Shown here piece after piece: positions 61,380 to 64,000 of a stretch of 64,000 nucleotides of DNA. The stretch lies in the NCBI RefSeq assembly GCF_019966535.1, contig NZ_JAIMID010000019.1, positions 61,465-125,464 of the forward strand, read 5' to 3'. Position 1 is the stretch's first letter. Every line of letters starts with the position of its first letter. A program made the position numbers and the translations under genes. The stretch comes from Mesobacterium pallidum (GTDB lineage Bacteria; Pseudomonadota; Alphaproteobacteria; Rhodobacterales; Rhodobacteraceae). The notes beneath the pieces were generated by a model, which was given only the letters and a program-made list of their open reading frames with translations, did not search any database and was not told the DNA's origin.

Positions 61380-62461
61380 CCCACCAGCGCCTTGGCCTCG
61401 TAGCCTTTCAGGGCACGGCGGGCGAGGGCCCCCTCGTAGGGCATCTCGGCCAACTCGGGAAACAGCTCGATGATCTCGGCCCGCGATTCATCGGGCACCG
61501 ACTCCAGCGCCTGCGGCCCGGGATAGAGGCTTTCCGACGGGGCGCCCTCGGAAAAGACGATCTCGTGCCCGTCGAAGAGGAAGTTGTAATACTCGATCTC
61601 GTCGCGCGGTTCCCGCCGGATGGTGCGGTCGTTGACCAGGTACTTGGCCGAGACGAGGATCTCGTCCGCCCCGAACATCAGCGCCGCCGTCGGGCCGCGC
61701 AGCAGCATCCGGTGGTTCGGCGACACGACAAGGTCGCGCACGTTCCCCAGCGCGCCCGCGCGGATGCGCACCGGCGCATGCTTGCCCCGTGCACCTATCT
61801 TCCGCGCCCCGATCCAGCGGATCGGCTGCGCGCCATGGTCCAGCGTGTTGACCAGGTCGCCCTCGCGCAGCGTCTCGATATAGCGCGGCCCGTCCGGGCA
61901 GTCGATCAGCGTGCCACGGGCAAAGCAGATCACCGTCAGGATGTTGAGATCGCTCGAAAACAGCCCGTCCGCCGCTTCGAGCCCCGAGATCACCCCGTCG
62001 CCGTCAAAGTCGATATCCTCGTTGGTCGAGATCTCGAGCGGCCCGTTCTGGTTCGCCAGCGTGTCGAGGATATCGACCCCCGCCACCGCCACCAGCTCCT
62101 CCAGCACCGGCGCACCCGGGTCCGAAGATGTCAGCCCCGAGGCGTCGAAATCGAGGTAGCGGTCGCCCATGTGGTTGCGCCCGACGTCCAGGTCGGCGCT
62201 GCCGGTGTAGGTGAATTTCGGCACGTCGTTGAAGTAATCCGTCGCGTGCTCGTAGACGGTGATGCCGGTGATCACGGCATCCGCGCTCAGCGTGCCATCG
62301 GGGTTCGCGCCCGTCACCGTCAGCATGATGATGTCGTCATCATCCCACACCTCGGTGCCGTCGTGGATCATCAGCTCGCCCCCGTGGGAGGCGTTCGAGT
62401 TCACGTTCAGCGGGACGCCAATCACGCTGAACCCGTTCAAAAGAAGGGTTGTCGTTGCCAT
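61376..62461 (-). CDS. Hint-domain protein with N-terminal beta-rich region
   Basis: The 361-residue protein has no signal peptide. The first 170 residues are acidic and beta-rich with a possible calcium site (NEDIDFDGDGVISG). The Hint_2 module starts at ICFARGTLIDCPDGP (about 181) and keeps the Cys, with VVSPNHRMLLRG as the block B-like histidine motif. Self-processing is thus possible, unlike in the Hint protein at 24429. Similar roseobacter proteins look like type I secretion substrates, which is inference. Confidence 0.88.
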   Translation of the reverse strand: MATTTLLLNGFSVIGVPLNVNSNASHGGELMIHDGTEVWDDDDIIMLTVTGANPDGTLSADAVITGITVYEHATDYFNDVPKFTYTGSADLDVGRNHMGDRYLDFDASGLTSSDPGAPVLEELVAVAGVDILDTLANQNGPLEISTNEDIDFDGDGVISGLEAADGLFSSDLNILTVICFARGTLIDCPDGPRYIETLREGDLVNTLDHGAQPIRWIGARKIGARGKHAPVRIRAGALGNVRDLVVSPNHRMLLRGPTAALMFGADEILVSAKYLVNDRTIRREPRDEIEYYNFLFDGHEIVFSEGAPSESLYPGPQALESVPDESRAEIIELFPELAEMPYEGALARRALKGYEAKALVG

Positions 62462-62678
62462 ATACTGCCTGCCTCGCCGCGGTCTTTTGCTGCCGCGTGC
62501 CCGGCAAATCTGACGAATTTTTCCAAAAATGAAACAATCCACGGCGCCAGGCCAAATGGTTAACGCAGGTCGTTGCAAAAAGGACATGGGGGCAGGCCAT
62601 TGGCCGCAGGGCAGGGGGCTTGCCGCCCCGGCGCCGCCCATGCAATCTGCCGCGCACGCAAGCAGCAAGGAGACCGCC

Positions 62679-63800
62679 ATGACCTACGACCCTGTTGACC
62701 CCGATGGGCTGATGGAATTCTCGGTGGTCTTCACCGACCGCTCGCTCAACCACATGTCGGCGGCCTTCCAGCAAGTCATGCGCGACATCTCGTCCATGCT
62801 GCGCGAGGTCTACGCGGCCGATGCCGTGGCGCTGGTGCCCGGCGGCGGCACCTACGGGATGGAGGCAGTGGCCCGCCAGTTCGGCCAGGGCGCCAAGGTG
62901 CTGGTCGTGCGCAACGGCTGGTTCTCCTACCGCTGGAGCCAGATCTTCGAGGCGGGCAGCTTCAACGACGACACCATTGTCCTGCAGGCCCGCCGCACCG
63001 GCAACGCGCCGACCGCCCCCTTCGCCCCCGCCCCGATTGACGAGGTCACGGCCCGCATCCGGTCTGAAAAACCCTCACTTGTCTTCGCCCCGCATGTGGA
63101 GACCTCGGCCGGCACGATCCTGCCCGACGACTACGTGACGGCCCTGGCCGAGGCGGCGCACGAGGTCGGCGCGCTCATGGTGCTCGACTGCATCGCCTCG
63201 GGCGCGATCTGGGTCGACATGAAGGCGACCGGCGTCGACGTGCTGATCTCGGCCCCGCAAAAGGGCTGGTCAGCTTCGCCCTCGGCCGGCCTCGTCATGC
63301 TGTCGGACCGCGCTCTGGCCCGCATGGAAGAGACTGCGTCGAACTCCTTCGCGCTCGATCTCAAGAAATGGCGCGCGATCATGCAGGCCTACGAGGACGG
63401 CGGCCACGCCTACCACGCGACCATGCCGACCGACGCCCTGCGCGGCTTCCGCGACGCGATGGTGGAAACGAAGCAGATCGGCTTCGATACCCTGCGCGAC
63501 GCGCAATGGGCGCTTGGCGACGGGGTGCGCAAGATCCTGGCAGAGCGCGGCATCCAGTCTGTCGCCGCCCCCGGCTTCGGCGCCCCGGGCGTGGTGGTCA
63601 GCTACACCGACCGCCCCGAGATCAAGTCAGGCGCCGCCTTTGCCGCAGAGGGCATGCAGATCGCCGCCGGCGTGCCGCTGGCCTGCGACGAGGGCGCGGA
63701 GTTCTCGACCTTCCGCCTTGGCCTCTTCGGCCTCGACAAGCTGAAAGACGTGGACGGCACCCTCGCGCGCCTCACATCGGTCCTCGACAAGGTCCTCTGA
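62679..63800 (+). CDS. Class V aminotransferase (alanine/serine-glyoxylate type)
   Basis: The 373-residue PLP enzyme has the fold-type I pattern: LVPGGGTYGMEAVARQFG near residue 50, LDCIASGAIWVDM with the PLP aspartate, and SAPQKGWSASPSAG with the Schiff-base lysine near 200. The C-terminus FRLGLFGLDKL resembles alanine-glyoxylate aminotransferases. AAGGAG at 62667-62672 selects the ATG at 62679 over upstream starts. The substrate pair is not certain. Confidence 0.92.
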   Translation: MTYDPVDPDGLMEFSVVFTDRSLNHMSAAFQQVMRDISSMLREVYAADAVALVPGGGTYGMEAVARQFGQGAKVLVVRNGWFSYRWSQIFEAGSFNDDTIVLQARRTGNAPTAPFAPAPIDEVTARIRSEKPSLVFAPHVETSAGTILPDDYVTALAEAAHEVGALMVLDCIASGAIWVDMKATGVDVLISAPQKGWSASPSAGLVMLSDRALARMEETASNSFALDLKKWRAIMQAYEDGGHAYHATMPTDALRGFRDAMVETKQIGFDTLRDAQWALGDGVRKILAERGIQSVAAPGFGAPGVVVSYTDRPEIKSGAAFAAEGMQIAAGVPLACDEGAEFSTFRLGLFGLDKLKDVDGTLARLTSVLDKVL

Positions 63801-63821
63801 CACAAGGCAGACGTGCCACCC

Positions 63822-63946
63822 CCATCCCTTCATCGTTTTGAAAATACCTCGGGGGGAGTCGCCAAAGGCGACGGGGGGCAGCGCCCCCCACCCGGGGGGG
63901 GGGGGGGGGGGGGGGCCCCCCCCCTCTACCGCCCGCCGCAGGCGCG
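63822..63946. repeat. Intergenic repeat cluster 6 with a 22-G/9-C homopolymer block
   Basis: One reversed arm of the interspersed unit lies at 63825-63850 (CTTCATCGTTTTGAAAATAC). It is followed by GC-rich hairpin sequence and then 22 consecutive G (63894-63915) and 9 C (63916-63924). No gene is present. The homopolymers may be a sequencing artefact. Confidence 0.65.
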
Positions 63947-64000
63947 TCACTCGGGATAGGTCGCCCTGCAAGCCGAAACCGCAGCCGAATAGCCCTGCGC
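63947..64000 (-). CDS. C-terminal fragment of a gene entering from the right
   Basis: On the minus strand the frame is open from the window edge to a TGA at 63949-63947 and reads AQGYSAAVSACRATYPE. Seventeen residues are too few to identify a family. The composition and single Cys fit a small secreted protein. It converges on the aminotransferase gene. Confidence 0.4.
   Translation of the reverse strand, partial: AQGYSAAVSACRATYPE

Overview
The window is about 67 % GC and reads as chromosome of an alphaproteobacterium of the family Rhodobacteraceae (roseobacter group). The inference rests on gene content and order: gshA of the alphaproteobacterial/plant type, hsp20 followed by a DUF1150 gene, a DUF465 (YdcH-like) gene, sat-cysC fused as one protein, a split his cluster, trxB with a divergent Lrp gene, Hint-domain and RTX proteins, and a pyrrolysine-free MttB-family methyltransferase. 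No genus is claimed. No tRNA, rRNA, CRISPR array, insertion sequence or phage gene was seen.

Left third (1-25 kb). A glycosyltransferase-like gene runs off the left edge. Next to it is a five-gene operon with 4-bp overlaps (1892-7014): HAD-UbiA fusion, GtrA, DprE1-like, DprE2-like and GT87. This matches the mycobacterial decaprenyl-phosphoryl-arabinose pathway and predicts lipid-linked D-arabinofuranose for a surface glycan or glycoprotein. Then come pgsA, moaD, moaE, an OmpA-family envelope operon with ubiA, rsmE, gshA, small heat-shock genes, a large RTX beta-helix protein, sat-cysC, a cytochrome P450, an RraB-like gene, trxB and an Lrp regulator.

Middle third (24-44 kb). A Hint protein that lacks the usual Cys, pgeF-MidA-lgt, ubiK, a GNAT-like gene coupled to a frameshifted HFCD flavoprotein, pyruvate carboxylase, a short BLUF photoreceptor, a UvrD-type helicase, an orphan molybdenum hydroxylase large subunit overlapping a DUF2235 gene, a CoA-binding protein, a sulfotransferase and a double PRC-barrel protein.

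Right third (44-64 kb). The his genes hisE-hisF, hisA and hisB-hisH lie on the minus strand, separated by short plus-strand genes. They are followed by an AsnC-type small protein, an MttB-family methyltransferase, a globin gene broken by two in-frame TAG codons, mnmH, a ceramidase-like membrane protein, gatC-gatA, an Excalibur-type lipoprotein, ampD, an EamA transporter, ilvC with two divergent tandem Lrp regulators, a second Hint protein and a class V aminotransferase.

Between genes, a family of interspersed palindromic repeats recurs in at least six spacers (about 16 arms of a 22-nt unit), mostly between convergent genes. A run of 22 G followed by 9 C near the right end may be an assembly artefact. 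The best candidates for follow-up are the arabinose-lipid operon, the interspersed repeat family and the amber-interrupted globin.
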